Assembly: GCF_002584985.1 (NCBI RefSeq)
Contig: NZ_NUPZ01000020.1
Coordinates: 16,794 to 80,793, forward strand
Reading direction: 5' to 3'
Length of the DNA stretch: 64,000 nt
Source of the DNA: Bacillus sp. AFS029637
Lineage (GTDB): Bacteria; Bacillota; Bacilli; Bacillales; Bacillaceae_G
The position numbers and the translations under genes were made by a program. The notes beneath the pieces were generated by a model. The model saw only the letters and a program-made list of their open reading frames with translations, searched no databases and was not told the origin of the DNA. Positions 36,362 to 44,896 of this stretch are shown here, piece by piece; the first letter of the stretch is position 1, and each line of letters opens with the position of its first letter.

Positions 36362-36575
36362 TATAATGAGGAATAAATCTATTTGGATAGAAAGGACGTT
36401 TACGACGTATGCCAACATTTACTTTGTAATGGACCAGCAATTGGATAGCATTACTCTCAAAAAAGCACCACGCTTTTTCAAGGGAGTAGTCTGCCCATTC
36501 CCATTACAAAGGAACGTATTGCATCTGTAGTATGATGTTTACGGAGGTTCCTCTTTGGGGGAACCTCCTTTTATT
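36362..36575 (+). ncRNA. Candidate structured small RNA of about 200 nt
   Basis: An extended -10 (TGTTATAAT, with TATAAT at 36362-36367) starts a unit that ends at a strong terminator (36543-36572, GGAGGTTCC/GGAACCTCC then T-rich). Between them, CTTTGTAATGG (36422-36432) pairs perfectly with CCATTACAAAG (36501-36511). Inside that helix TACTC/GAGTA (36452-36456 with 36484-36488) closes a 7-bp AAAAAGC/GCTTTTT hairpin (36460-36478, loop ACCAC). No ORF in it has a usable ribosome site. I do not match it to a known RNA family. Confidence 0.6.
36543..36572 (+). terminator. Terminator of the candidate small RNA
   Basis: GGAGGTTCC pairs perfectly with GGAACCTCC (36543-36566), followed by TTTTATTTTT. 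It is further enclosed by TGTAGTATGA (36526-36535) and TCATACTACA (36596-36605). Confidence 0.9.
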
Positions 36576-36662
36576 TTTGTCTACTTCTCCTGTCTTCATA
36601 CTACAAGACATCCAAATAGCTGTATTACGTTCTTTTGCCACTAATATAAGAGGTGAAGGAAA

Positions 36663-37160
36663 ATGCAGAAAGTACAACTTTCTTGGAGTTTATATGAAAA
36701 CGAGCAAAACACAATCGAAAAGTATTGTAAAAATTGCAGAAGCACTACCCTATTTACCGACACAAATATTCGTAGGCATAACGCCAATGGAAAAAACATA
36801 TACCGCTTTGCCATTTATAAATGTCCGAAAGATCATACGTGGAATCAAAAACTGCGTATTTATAAAGCATTTACTGATCACGTTGAAACAGTCGATATGA
36901 CTCAGCAAGATCAAATAGAAACAACTACTACCATTTCCATTATGCAACATAAAGAAAGCGGCATAGCCGAAATCACAATCGTATTAGATCTCATTTTCGG
37001 TTCCCACCGAATCGATAAAGCCTTATCCACATATATTTCCGACTGGAGCCGTACACTCATTGTGGATAAAATTAAAAGTGGGGATATTCAATTGAACGGA
37101 CAACAAATGAAACCAAATACACTCCTTTCTGAAGGCGATCATATCTCGATTTGTTTGTGA
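36663..37160 (+). CDS. Zinc-ribbon/S4-domain fusion protein
   Basis: The 165-residue protein joins an N-terminal region with a C-terminal S4 RNA-binding domain. The N-terminal region has two pairs of potential metal ligands: CKNC (about residues 22-25) and C..H in YKCPKDHTW (about 52-60). The S4 domain is IDKALSTYISDWSRTLIVDKIKSG through NGQQMKPNTLLSEGDHI (about 117-163; R, K and GD conserved). S4 proteins bind structured RNA, as in RluD and YlmH. It lies 88 bp downstream of the candidate small RNA terminator. ATG 36663 follows GAAGGA. Confidence 0.78.
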   Translation: MQKVQLSWSLYENEQNTIEKYCKNCRSTTLFTDTNIRRHNANGKNIYRFAIYKCPKDHTWNQKLRIYKAFTDHVETVDMTQQDQIETTTTISIMQHKESGIAEITIVLDLIFGSHRIDKALSTYISDWSRTLIVDKIKSGDIQLNGQQMKPNTLLSEGDHISICL

Positions 37161-37170
37161 ACGAGAATAT

Positions 37171-37207
37171 GCAAAAATCCTCTTACAATCGTAAGAGGAT
37201 TTTTTTA
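37171..37207. terminator. Bidirectional terminator after the S4 gene
   Basis: AAATCCTCTTAC pairs with GTAAGAGGATTT around AATC, with tracts on both sides. Confidence 0.9.
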
Positions 37208-37513
37208 TTTCTTCACTTTTCGTAATACAAAATGTGCACAACCGAAGTTACAGTACTCGTATAAATACTCCGATAACGTACTAATTTTCGTATCATATGT
37301 CGCACGTTGGTTACTATCATCAAAGAATCCGCGCAATCTAAGTTGCTCATAACCCCAGTCCCCAACGATGTAATCATATTTATTTAAAATTTCTGCATAG
37401 CGCTCTTTAAATGCTTCTTCACTAAAACCGTCACGAAAGTTTTTAATTACTTCGTACTGAACATTATTAATGCTCACCGTAGCATGAATCTCTTGCTCTT
37501 GCTTTTGCTCCAT
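37205..37513 (-). CDS. yutD: YutD-like DUF1027 protein
   Basis: The 102-residue protein is a full-length YutD family member: NKYDYIVGDWGYEQLRLRGFFDD (key Y, D, G and R residues at about 44-66) is its signature, with a YCNFGCAHFVLRK end. The function is unknown; the YutD fold is beta-barrel-like. The gene position relative to yutE and lipA follows B. subtilis loosely. It is convergent with the S4 gene. Confidence 0.88.
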   Translation of the reverse strand: MEQKQEQEIHATVSINNVQYEVIKNFRDGFSEEAFKERYAEILNKYDYIVGDWGYEQLRLRGFFDDSNQRATYDTKISTLSEYLYEYCNFGCAHFVLRKVKK

Positions 37514-37631
37514 TATTAACTTCCTCTCTAAGCATTCTTCTTTTTATCGTATCACAAAGCATAACAACCAACAATTTCAAATACAAAAAATTGCAAATTA
37601 GTACATGCTATGGAGAAGGAGGTGATACATC

Positions 37632-38210
37632 GTGAAAAAACAAATTGTACTTTCCCTTCTCACTCTTTCCTTATTTGCAGGCTGCCAAACAAATAATAAA
37701 GCCGAAATGGAACGCGAAGAAGGAAGCCGTGTTCTTGTTTCCAATAAAAACGACATGTATCATACAGAAAATACAAATACAAGACTCACGAGAGTCGGTT
37801 ATTCATCGAAACAAAAACATGAAGTGTCTAACAAACAAGTAGGGGCCATTAACCGTGAGAAAGTTGCTGAGATGATTACAAGCATGACAGTCCAACTTCC
37901 TGACGTTACAAATGCCGCTACACTCGTTACCGATGATGAAGTGTTCGTCGTATATCGTGCAAACACAACGGATCAGAAACTCGTAGCAGATCAAGTATAT
38001 AAAACCGCTTTGTCCATCGTCCCTCGCTATTATAAAGCATATGTATCAACAAACCAAAAGTTGATTTCTCAAATTCAAGGGCTTCAATCTGGCTCATTAA
38101 ATGATACAGAATATACACAAAGCCTCGATATGTTAAAACGTGAAATGAGTAAAAACCCTCATTTAAACAATACAGAGAATCAAACTTTGAATGATATGAT
38201 ACAAAAATAA
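37632..38210 (+). CDS. YhcN/YlaJ-like sporulation lipoprotein
   Basis: The 192-residue protein begins with a GTG start (37632) and has a lipoprotein signal (LFAGC, cysteine at about residue 18). The rest carries the YhcN/YlaJ region: MITSMTVQLPDVTNAATLVTDDEVFVVYRAN (V, D and Y conserved, about 82-112) and later SIVPRYYKAYVS. These proteins are found in the spore inner membrane and aid germination or outgrowth. A GGAGGTGAT ribosome site lies upstream. Confidence 0.85.
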   Translation: MKKQIVLSLLTLSLFAGCQTNNKAEMEREEGSRVLVSNKNDMYHTENTNTRLTRVGYSSKQKHEVSNKQVGAINREKVAEMITSMTVQLPDVTNAATLVTDDEVFVVYRANTTDQKLVADQVYKTALSIVPRYYKAYVSTNQKLISQIQGLQSGSLNDTEYTQSLDMLKREMSKNPHLNNTENQTLNDMIQK

Positions 38211-38212
38211 AA

Positions 38213-38238
38213 GGTGGAGAAAACCTCCACCCTTTTTT
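38213..38238. terminator. Terminator between YhcN-like and MerR genes
   Basis: GGTGGAG pairs with CTCCACC around AAAAC, then CTTTTTTAC. Confidence 0.85.
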
Positions 38239-38971
38239 ACTTTTTATTACGATCCGCATAAACCTCCATCGCATCACACATAAACTGCGCTAACCCTTCG
38301 CCGAACTTATCGATATTTTTCGTGAAGCGCTCATCCGCGACGTACATTTGGCCGAGCCCTTTAAAAGCATCTAATGAATATTCTCCAAAGTTTTGCAAGT
38401 AATCGTACCATACTTTAATAGCGTCCTGCGCCTCTTTAGAATCAGGTGCACCGTGTCTAAGCGTCGCTAAATTTCTATAAATATCATTAAATTCTTCTTG
38501 CTTCTCTTTTGACATGCCTTTCGCATATTCATTCGCTTTATCTACAGCTGTATCTCCCCATCTTTCTCGTGCTTCTTCTTCATATGGGTTATGGCTGAAA
38601 TCGAATCCTTCAAATTTCTCTTTGTTCGTCATTTCAATCTCTCCTTTTGTATGCTGAATTGTTTTATCAATCGTCGCAATCACTTTATCTAACCTAGCTC
38701 GCTTTTCAAGAAGCATTTTCTTATGAAGCTGTAGTGCTCCTTCGCGATCAAATGACGGACTGATGATAATTTCTTTAATTTTCTTCAAAGGGAAGCCAAG
38801 CTCTTTAAAAAATAAAATTTGCTGCAATGTCTCTAAATTTTCATTGGAATACAGACGATATCCCGACTCTGTCGTCTCGTCTGGGGTTAACAACCCAATT
38901 TCATCGTAATGATGCAGTGTGCGCACACTAATTCCAACTAAACTAGCTACTTCTTTTATCCTCATTGTCAT
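38237..38971 (-). CDS. MerR-family regulator with TipAS domain
   Basis: The 244-residue protein has an N-terminal MerR winged helix ([29 protein letters not shown], about residues 4-32), a long dimerisation helix (about 80-118) and a C-terminal TipAS antibiotic-recognition domain starting near 130. The MerR/TipAS pair is that of B. subtilis Mta and Streptomyces TipAL, which turn on multidrug exporters when bound by drugs. ATG 38971 is chosen, with GGGGGAG six bases before. The regulated promoter is not identifiable; the YhfC-like gene is divergent. Confidence 0.9.
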   Translation of the reverse strand: MTMRIKEVASLVGISVRTLHHYDEIGLLTPDETTESGYRLYSNENLETLQQILFFKELGFPLKKIKEIIISPSFDREGALQLHKKMLLEKRARLDKVIATIDKTIQHTKGEIEMTNKEKFEGFDFSHNPYEEEARERWGDTAVDKANEYAKGMSKEKQEEFNDIYRNLATLRHGAPDSKEAQDAIKVWYDYLQNFGEYSLDAFKGLGQMYVADERFTKNIDKFGEGLAQFMCDAMEVYADRNKK

Positions 38972-39121
38972 TTGTATCTCCCCCTTAGTACATACGATAA
39001 AGTATGACGCAACGTTAGAGTCAATAAAAACTTCATGTTGTTTTTGAAAGATTCATCTCTCCACATTTTCCTCCATTTCATGCATAATATATATGTACAT
39101 ATATTAGAAAGCGGTGAAAGT

Positions 39122-39910
39122 ATGGTTTCAAATACGGTAATTGCCAGCATCACAATTCAGCTTGTGCTTTCAGTTCTGGTACCAATTATTGCGCTCGTTT
39201 ATTTTCGTAAAAAATATCATATCAGTTGGAAAGTCGTTGGAGTTGGTGTCCTTATCTTTATCGGATTTACCCAAATTCTCGAAACACCTTTCCACCTATT
39301 TATGCGCGGTAATCCAGCGATAGCTCCATTTTTAGAAAACCCATTTATTTTTGCAATATACGGCGGATTAACTGCTGGTATTTTTGAAGAATTAGGACGC
39401 TTCGTTGCCTTTTACTACTTACTAAAAAAATATCAAGAATATAAAGATGGTTTCGCTTACGGAATTGGTCATGGCGGAATAGAGTCCATTTTAATCGGCG
39501 GATTCTCTGCTTTGCAAGCACTTATATTCGCGAATTCAATTAACAACGGTAGCTTCGCTCAAATGGTTGAAAAACTACCAGCAGAACAACTATCGCAATT
39601 AAACTTGATAAAAGACATGTTAGTTGAACAACCTGCCTATTTACACCTCCTTGGTAGCCTAGAAAGAATTATGGCACTAGTACTGCAAATCGCCTTTACA
39701 ATGCTTGTCTTATACGCGGTAAAACAGAAGAAGTACATCTTCCTTGTATACGCTATACTATTCCACGCATTGGTAGACTTCTTCGCGGCACTTTACCAAA
39801 CAAAAACAATCAATATCTTTGTTGCAGAAGGCATCACCCTTCTCTTCACAATTGGTGCTGTCGTTCTTATTCGCAAAATGAAAGCGAAATTAATGAGTGT
39901 GCCGCAGTAA
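39122..39910 (+). CDS. YhfC-like intramembrane glutamic protease family protein
   Basis: The 262-residue protein has about seven membrane segments. It carries motifs seen in YhfC and related CPBP-type proteases: FEELGRFVAFYYL (about residues 86-98, EExxR), GIGHGGIESI (about 113-122) and HALVDFF (about 215-221). If active, it would cleave membrane proteins. ATG 39122 is preferred over the longer frame from 39035, because AAAGCGGTGAAAG precedes it and the hydrophobic helix begins soon after. It is divergent from the MerR gene, which may regulate it. Confidence 0.85.
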   Translation: MVSNTVIASITIQLVLSVLVPIIALVYFRKKYHISWKVVGVGVLIFIGFTQILETPFHLFMRGNPAIAPFLENPFIFAIYGGLTAGIFEELGRFVAFYYLLKKYQEYKDGFAYGIGHGGIESILIGGFSALQALIFANSINNGSFAQMVEKLPAEQLSQLNLIKDMLVEQPAYLHLLGSLERIMALVLQIAFTMLVLYAVKQKKYIFLVYAILFHALVDFFAALYQTKTINIFVAEGITLLFTIGAVVLIRKMKAKLMSVPQ

Positions 39911-39911
39911 A

Positions 39912-39946
39912 AAATAACCCACCAATTGGTGGGTTATTTTTTATAA
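39912..39946. terminator. Bidirectional terminator
   Basis: AAATAACCCACC pairs with GGTGGGTTATTT around AATT, with tracts on both sides; it overlaps the end of the converging gene. Confidence 0.92.
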
Positions 39947-40377
39947 GAATCATCACAATGATGATAACTTTTACCCGCTTGCAGCTCCCTTTTTGTTTCT
40001 GCATCTATAACGATATATTTATGCAACTCCTCTACTTCATTTTGAGAAAAGGAAGCGAAAAAATATACTTGGCGATCTGGATGAATAAATGAATCATGCA
40101 GCACCACTCTACTCCGACAGCCGACAGCTGTTTTTTGCTGGAAGATAAATGTCTCATCGGCCACTTCTTTAAATGATATTTTTTTCCGAACGCTGTATGC
40201 TGCATTTTTGTACTCTTTATAGATTTTCTTATCTAACTGTTCATAAAACACATCCTCACTCACAAATGGTTTATTTCGATTGCTTGGATAGTCTATTTTT
40301 GGGTTGGATGCTGCATATGTTGTGGACAATTGCATAAGAAAACAAATAATAAATACAATACCTATTATTTTTTTCAT
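39934..40377 (-). CDS. Secreted protein of unknown function
   Basis: The 147-residue protein begins with a signal peptide (MKKIIGIVFIICFLMQLSTTYA, cleavage after YA near 22). The mature part is about 125 residues with two cysteines, one in VGCRS and one in HHCDDS, which may form a disulfide. I recognise no family. It is convergent with the YhfC-like gene. Confidence 0.7.
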   Translation of the reverse strand: MKKIIGIVFIICFLMQLSTTYAASNPKIDYPSNRNKPFVSEDVFYEQLDKKIYKEYKNAAYSVRKKISFKEVADETFIFQQKTAVGCRSRVVLHDSFIHPDRQVYFFASFSQNEVEELHKYIVIDAETKRELQAGKSYHHCDDSYKK

Positions 40378-40508
40378 AATGACACCTCATTTTTTTATCC
40401 ACATTACTTTTCCACATATTCAGATCACTATGCCCTTTCCGAGAAAAAGGAATATTTTCCACTTTTGTCGAAGTATATAAGCGTCAACTTGAAAGATGGG
40501 GATGAATT

Positions 40509-41063
40509 ATGAAAAAAATTATTGTAATACGACATTGTTCCGCAACTGGCCAAGAACGTGATGCCGAATTAACGAACGTAGGAAGAGAACAAGCAAACAG
40601 CCTTGCTACATTCCTCTTAGAAAATCATCTACAAATAAATCATATTATTTCAAGCCCATTTGTCCGAGCTATCGATTCCATTCGGCCCTATGCGCTTCAA
40701 GCTAATTTATCTATCCACGAAGATGAGCGACTAGCTGAGCGCATATTAAGCAACGTTCCAATGGATGATTGGATGCAAAAATTAGAATCTACTTTTACAA
40801 ACATAGATATTTCCTTTTCAGGCGGAGAGTCAACAAAACAAGCAACAGACCGTGCCATATCGCTTATCCAAGACGTTTTAAAACTAGAGCATGACACAAC
40901 AGTACTCGTTACACATGGCAACTTACTTACATTAATTTTAAAGCACTTTGATCCTTCCATTGGCTTTCATGAATGGAAAACTTTAACCAATCCTGATATG
41001 TACGAAATTACATTAGATGAACAATCGATTATAAAACGATTATGGGAAGTACCATCCAAGTAA
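40509..41063 (+). CDS. Histidine phosphatase family protein
   Basis: The 184-residue protein has the phosphoglycerate-mutase-like RHG motif as IRHCSATGQ (about residues 7-15), where Gly is replaced by Cys, and the second catalytic His in TVLVTHGNLL (about 136-145). The acid residue region DERLAER is also present. It resembles broad-specificity phosphatases of the branch with PhoE/CobC; the substrate is unknown. GATGGGGATGAATT precedes ATG 40509. Confidence 0.85.
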   Translation: MKKIIVIRHCSATGQERDAELTNVGREQANSLATFLLENHLQINHIISSPFVRAIDSIRPYALQANLSIHEDERLAERILSNVPMDDWMQKLESTFTNIDISFSGGESTKQATDRAISLIQDVLKLEHDTTVLVTHGNLLTLILKHFDPSIGFHEWKTLTNPDMYEITLDEQSIIKRLWEVPSK

Positions 41064-41137
41064 TATCCCTTTCCAAAACATTCAGTTGACGCCGCGAGAA
41101 GAGACTGTACTAACAATAGAAAGGGGTATCATTCCAT

Positions 41138-41617
41138 ATGTACGAAGACGTACTTGCTTTACTACATAAAACAAATGTTTCTTATGAGAAGTTTGAACAC
41201 GAGCCAGTACTCGATTATGAAACAGATCGTATCGTGCGTGAAAGGCTTGGCTTACGAGGTACTCCAAGTAAAAGTTTATTTTTAAAATCAAAATCCGGGG
41301 CATATTACGTATTTTTCACTTTAGAAGGCACTCGGCTTAACCGAGGAGAGATGAAAGAAATAACTGGCGAGCACTTATCGCTCTATTCTCCTGATGAATT
41401 AAGAATGGAAATGGGCTGTACTCCAGGATGTGTAGCTCCTTTCGGTTATTCACAAGATGTGACAATTATTGTGGACAGTTCCATTTATACGTACGATAAA
41501 ATTTTAATTACACCTGGTGTACCTGAATTTACGATTGAATTATCCACAGAGGAATTAAAAAAGATTTTATTAACATGCCCAAATACCGTTTTAGAGTACA
41601 AACAAAAAGAGAGCTAA
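41138..41617 (+). CDS. YbaK/ProX-type aminoacyl-tRNA deacylase
   Basis: The 159-residue protein is a free-standing editing domain of the YbaK/ProX family, which hydrolyses mischarged tRNA-Pro or similar. Typical pieces are NVSYEKFEHEPV near residue 13, GLRGTPSKSLFLKSKSGAYYVFFTLEG (K, S, F and G conserved) and GCTPGCVAPFGY (about 97-108), which is the GxxxG-type signature. The exact specificity is not clear. It is alone in its unit, with AGGGGT upstream. Confidence 0.9.
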   Translation: MYEDVLALLHKTNVSYEKFEHEPVLDYETDRIVRERLGLRGTPSKSLFLKSKSGAYYVFFTLEGTRLNRGEMKEITGEHLSLYSPDELRMEMGCTPGCVAPFGYSQDVTIIVDSSIYTYDKILITPGVPEFTIELSTEELKKILLTCPNTVLEYKQKES

Positions 41618-41641
41618 TGATTAGCTCTCTTTTTTCATTAT
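41610..41641. terminator. Bidirectional terminator between YbaK-like and lipA genes
   Basis: AAAGAGAGCTAAT pairs with ATTAGCTCTCTTT around G, overlapping both gene ends. Confidence 0.9.
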
Positions 41642-42534
41642 TTCGCTTCTGCTGTGTTTTCTTTTGCAGAACGTACTTGCTCGTCCGCATGGTAAGAAGA
41701 ACGCACAAGTGGGCCAGCTTCACAGTGGCTAAATCCTTTGCTAAGTGCAATTTCTTTTAGCTCTGCAAACTCTGCTGGTGGGTAATATTTAAGAACTGGT
41801 AAATGCTTCTTAGACGGTTGTAGGTATTGTCCAAGAGTTAAAATATCCACATTGTTTGCACGTAAGTCATCCATTGCTTCAATTAAATCTTCTCTTGTTT
41901 CACCTAAGCCCACCATAATGCTCGATTTAGTTGGAATATCAGGCTGCATTTCTTTTGCTCGACGTAAAAACTCTAATGAACGGTCATACTTTGCTCTAGC
42001 GCGAACTCGGTCAGATAATCGACGTACTGTTTCAATGTTATGGTTCAAAATATCTGGTTTTGCATCCATTAACATTTTTAAGTTTTCTTCTACTCCACCC
42101 ATATCAGATGGTAATACTTCGATAGACGTAAATGGATTTTTACGACGTACAGCGCGTACTGTTTCAGCAAAAACAGCTGCTCCGCCGTCCTTTAAATCAT
42201 CACGTGCAACCGCTGTTATAACAACGTGCTTTAAGCCCATTTGTACAACAGAATCTGCTACGCGTTCTGGCTCTTGTAAATCAAGCTCATTTGGTAAGCC
42301 TGTTTTAACCGCACAGAAACGACAAGCACGTGTACAAACCGCACCTAAAATCATAAATGTTGCTGTTTTCCTTACAGCCCAGCATTCATGAATATTTGGA
42401 CATTTAGCTTCTTCACAAACGGTATGAAGATTTTTAGAACGCATCATTTTCTTTAAGCCTGTATAGTTTTCATTCGTGTTTAACTTAATTTTCAACCATT
42501 CGGGCTTGCGCTTATATTCTGTTTGTTTTGTCAT
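41638..42534 (-). CDS. lipA: Lipoyl synthase
   Basis: LipA inserts two sulfurs into octanoyl groups on GcvH and E2 subunits, using radical SAM chemistry and an auxiliary 4Fe-4S cluster. The auxiliary cysteines ([12 protein letters not shown], about residues 40-51) and the radical SAM motif CTRACRFC (about 66-73) are intact. The length is 298 residues, normal. ATG 42534 is used, with GGAGT upstream. Its substrate protein GcvH is encoded at 58 kb, and its clusters come from the SUF system at 47-52 kb. Confidence 0.96.
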   Translation of the reverse strand: MTKQTEYKRKPEWLKIKLNTNENYTGLKKMMRSKNLHTVCEEAKCPNIHECWAVRKTATFMILGAVCTRACRFCAVKTGLPNELDLQEPERVADSVVQMGLKHVVITAVARDDLKDGGAAVFAETVRAVRRKNPFTSIEVLPSDMGGVEENLKMLMDAKPDILNHNIETVRRLSDRVRARAKYDRSLEFLRRAKEMQPDIPTKSSIMVGLGETREDLIEAMDDLRANNVDILTLGQYLQPSKKHLPVLKYYPPAEFAELKEIALSKGFSHCEAGPLVRSSYHADEQVRSAKENTAEAK

Positions 42535-42723
42535 GGTTATCAACTCCGCACAATATGAAATAGTTTACCGTGTTCGCTTCTTTCAATGTAACATATCTAT
42601 TCTAACGTATGAAAGCGATTTGCTCAAATGAAGATTCTAAGATTTTTTCCAATCGTTCCCTATAATGAAATACTCCGTATATCCCACACTAAAAAGAGTG
42701 ATGTTGCGAAAGGAGTCTATTTC

Positions 42724-43704
42724 ATGCTTCGAAAAATTTCTCTTTTGCTTTCGATTTGTTTTCTTCTTCACCAAAACATCGCTTACGGTGAAGATAATCA
42801 GCAAAGCATATACGAAAAGCGCATGGCACTCTATAAAGAAACCGAGCAATCTTCAGGCATTCCGTGGTATTACTTAGCTGCAATGGATCAATATGAAAGA
42901 AATATACGGAGCGTAAGAAAAGATATTCCGAAAAAACCAGATGCCATCATTTCCCTTTATTTCAAACCAGAAATATGGGCTGGACCTGTTAATAGTAACG
43001 ATACTCTCCCCCATACAATTTCTCTATTTGGCGGGTTAGGTTTAGATGGTGACAAAGATGGATTTGCAAATCCAAATAGCGATCGTGATCTTCTGCAAAC
43101 TGCAGCGACCATTTTAAAGAAGCAAGGAACGTCAGAAGACCGTATAAAAATTATGCTTTGGGAATATTATAGACGTGCGAAAACAGTTGATTTAATTACC
43201 GAATACGCCCAAATTTATAAACAGTATGGACGTATTAACTTAGAAGGAAATGCCTTCCCTCTTCCGATTCGTAGTGATCATAGCTACCGGAGTACATTTG
43301 GCGCTGGAAGAAGTTTTGGCGGCAGAAGGATTCATGAAGGAACAGATATTTTTGCCCGATATGGCGTACCAGTTAGATCTACTTGCTATGGCATTATTGA
43401 AACGAAAGGCTGGAATCGTCTTGGTGGATGGCGCATCGGCATTCGCGACCTTCATAATAATTACCATTATTACGCTCACTTAGGTGGGTTCTCAAAAGAA
43501 ATACAGCTTGGACAAATTGTCGAGCCAGGAAAAGTAATCGGATTTGTTGGCAGCACTGGATACGGTCCTCCTGGCACAGCTGGAAAATTCCCGCCCCACT
43601 TACATTTCGGCATGTATAAAGACAATGGTTATACAGAATGGGCTTTCGATCCATATATGCATTTAAGTCTGTGGGAACGAAAAGAACGAGCGAATACAAA
43701 ATGA
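42724..43704 (+). CDS. yunA: Secreted M23 peptidoglycan endopeptidase (YunA-like)
   Basis: The 326-residue protein has a signal peptide (about residues 1-22), a helical region of about 170 residues and a C-terminal LytM/M23 domain. Its zinc ligands are all visible: RRIHEGTDIFA (HxxxD type), YYAHLGG (HxH region) and PPHLHFGMY (HxH). It should cut peptide cross-links in the wall. The start is ATG 42724, with AAAGGAG eight bases before. It is next to lipA, as in B. subtilis. Confidence 0.9.
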   Translation: MLRKISLLLSICFLLHQNIAYGEDNQQSIYEKRMALYKETEQSSGIPWYYLAAMDQYERNIRSVRKDIPKKPDAIISLYFKPEIWAGPVNSNDTLPHTISLFGGLGLDGDKDGFANPNSDRDLLQTAATILKKQGTSEDRIKIMLWEYYRRAKTVDLITEYAQIYKQYGRINLEGNAFPLPIRSDHSYRSTFGAGRSFGGRRIHEGTDIFARYGVPVRSTCYGIIETKGWNRLGGWRIGIRDLHNNYHYYAHLGGFSKEIQLGQIVEPGKVIGFVGSTGYGPPGTAGKFPPHLHFGMYKDNGYTEWAFDPYMHLSLWERKERANTK

Positions 43705-43737
43705 TAACCGTAGCATATTGCTACGGTTATTTTTTAT
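43703..43737 (+). terminator. yunA terminator
   Basis: AACCGTAGCA (43706-43715) pairs perfectly with TGCTACGGTT (43719-43728), followed by ATTTTTTAT. Confidence 0.9.
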
Positions 43738-43742
43738 ATGCA

Positions 43743-44474
43743 CTAACTATCTGTTTTCTTCTTATCAGGTACAACAACACTTCCGCTTCCGTAATAAGTA
43801 GGTACTTCTCCTTGGACGATACGCGTTGCAATTGGGACATCTTTCTTCACCGTTATTTCTTTCGTATGAAATGGAATAATCACTTGCAATGTTACTTCCA
43901 TCTCCATAACAATTTGAATGGCTGTCGTATTAATCCCATGTGGCTCAATTTTTTGTTTAATATCCGTATTCACATGACCAATTGTAGTGAAATCAATAGG
44001 AATATCTGGTCCTATATTTCCAAGAAGCGCATTATCCGTTACACGCCCAAAAGGAATCGACATCGTTGCCCCGTTTTTTTCAGAAAGCCCTAGCTCCTTC
44101 AAATTCCCTTGCTCTACTTGCTGTAAATATTTTTCTATGTATGTGGTCGTTGATGTTACGATTTCATTTACTTGCTTTGTATTTAAATTAATTGTGGATA
44201 CTTTCCCGTTTTTATCATTTTGTACTTTCATTAATGAATCGACATCGAATCCTTCATCAATCCTGTCTTTTACCGCCTTCGTCATAACCGCTGTTGCCAT
44301 TTTATGCGTCTCTACTTCCCCATATTTAAGTAAGGTCGGCTGAATACTACTATTTACAATCCATAATCCTTGCACAAGTAATATGACAAAAAGAATAAAC
44401 GACATAAGCAGTATGTACCGAAAGGAAATAGGCCCCCTTCGAAACCGCGAATTTCTCAAGCGAAATATACTCAT
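43743..44474 (-). CDS. yunB: Sporulation protein YunB
   Basis: The 243-residue protein has a single N-terminal membrane helix (about residues 22-45) and a large outer part with family motifs: SIPFGRVTDNALLG (about 138-151), PIDFTTIGHVNTDIKQKI (conserved I, G and N) and PIATRIVQGEVPTYY near the end. YunB is made in the mother cell and is needed for normal sporulation, but its biochemical role is unknown. The gene is convergent with yunA. Confidence 0.92.
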   Translation of the reverse strand: MSIFRLRNSRFRRGPISFRYILLMSFILFVILLVQGLWIVNSSIQPTLLKYGEVETHKMATAVMTKAVKDRIDEGFDVDSLMKVQNDKNGKVSTINLNTKQVNEIVTSTTTYIEKYLQQVEQGNLKELGLSEKNGATMSIPFGRVTDNALLGNIGPDIPIDFTTIGHVNTDIKQKIEPHGINTTAIQIVMEMEVTLQVIIPFHTKEITVKKDVPIATRIVQGEVPTYYGSGSVVVPDKKKTDS

Positions 44475-44528
44475 AAAAAAACCTCCTTCTTATATCATTT
44501 CTATGCAAGAAGGAGGGACGATATATGC

Positions 44529-44831
44529 TTATCTCATTTTTAATAATGCTTCTTTTCCAATCGTTCCTACTGGAATACCTAACGCTTCAGCTCCAGTCGT
44601 TACCGATTCTAACGGTGCTTCAAGAAGTTGTTCAATCGTTCTTACGCCAACCGCACGGCCAGCAATAATTCCTCGATCTCCTAACTTCTCATTTAAAAGA
44701 CCTACATCTAATGCACCGCACATAATATATCCTTTATCGCTCATTACAGCTAGCAAATTTGTCTTTGGAAGTTTGACGCTAACGGCAATAAACGTATAGT
44801 TATCAATTATAATAGGCTCTACATTAACCAT
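44529..44831 (-). CDS. yunC: YunC-like DUF1805 protein
   Basis: The 100-residue protein matches the YunC fold family: MCGALDVGLLNEKLGDRGIIAGRAVGVRT (key C, D and G at about 38-66) is the signature. An iron-sulfur role has been speculated for the family, but here only a single cysteine (C38) is visible. It is next to yunB and yunD, as in B. subtilis, with its own GAGGAGTG ribosome site. Confidence 0.9.
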   Translation of the reverse strand: MVNVEPIIIDNYTFIAVSVKLPKTNLLAVMSDKGYIMCGALDVGLLNEKLGDRGIIAGRAVGVRTIEQLLEAPLESVTTGAEALGIPVGTIGKEALLKMR

Positions 44832-44896
44832 AGTTCACACTCCTCTCTTTCTTATCTGTATGACAAGAGAAAAATGAGTGTTACAAGTTAACTAGC

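Noticed and set aside
36430-36531. 33-codon frame inside the candidate small RNA
   Set aside because: Its ATG overlaps the preceding stop and has no Shine-Dalgarno; the strong RNA structure explains the region better.
41852-42391. 179-codon plus-strand open frame
   Set aside because: Antisense to the clear lipA gene; no start signals.
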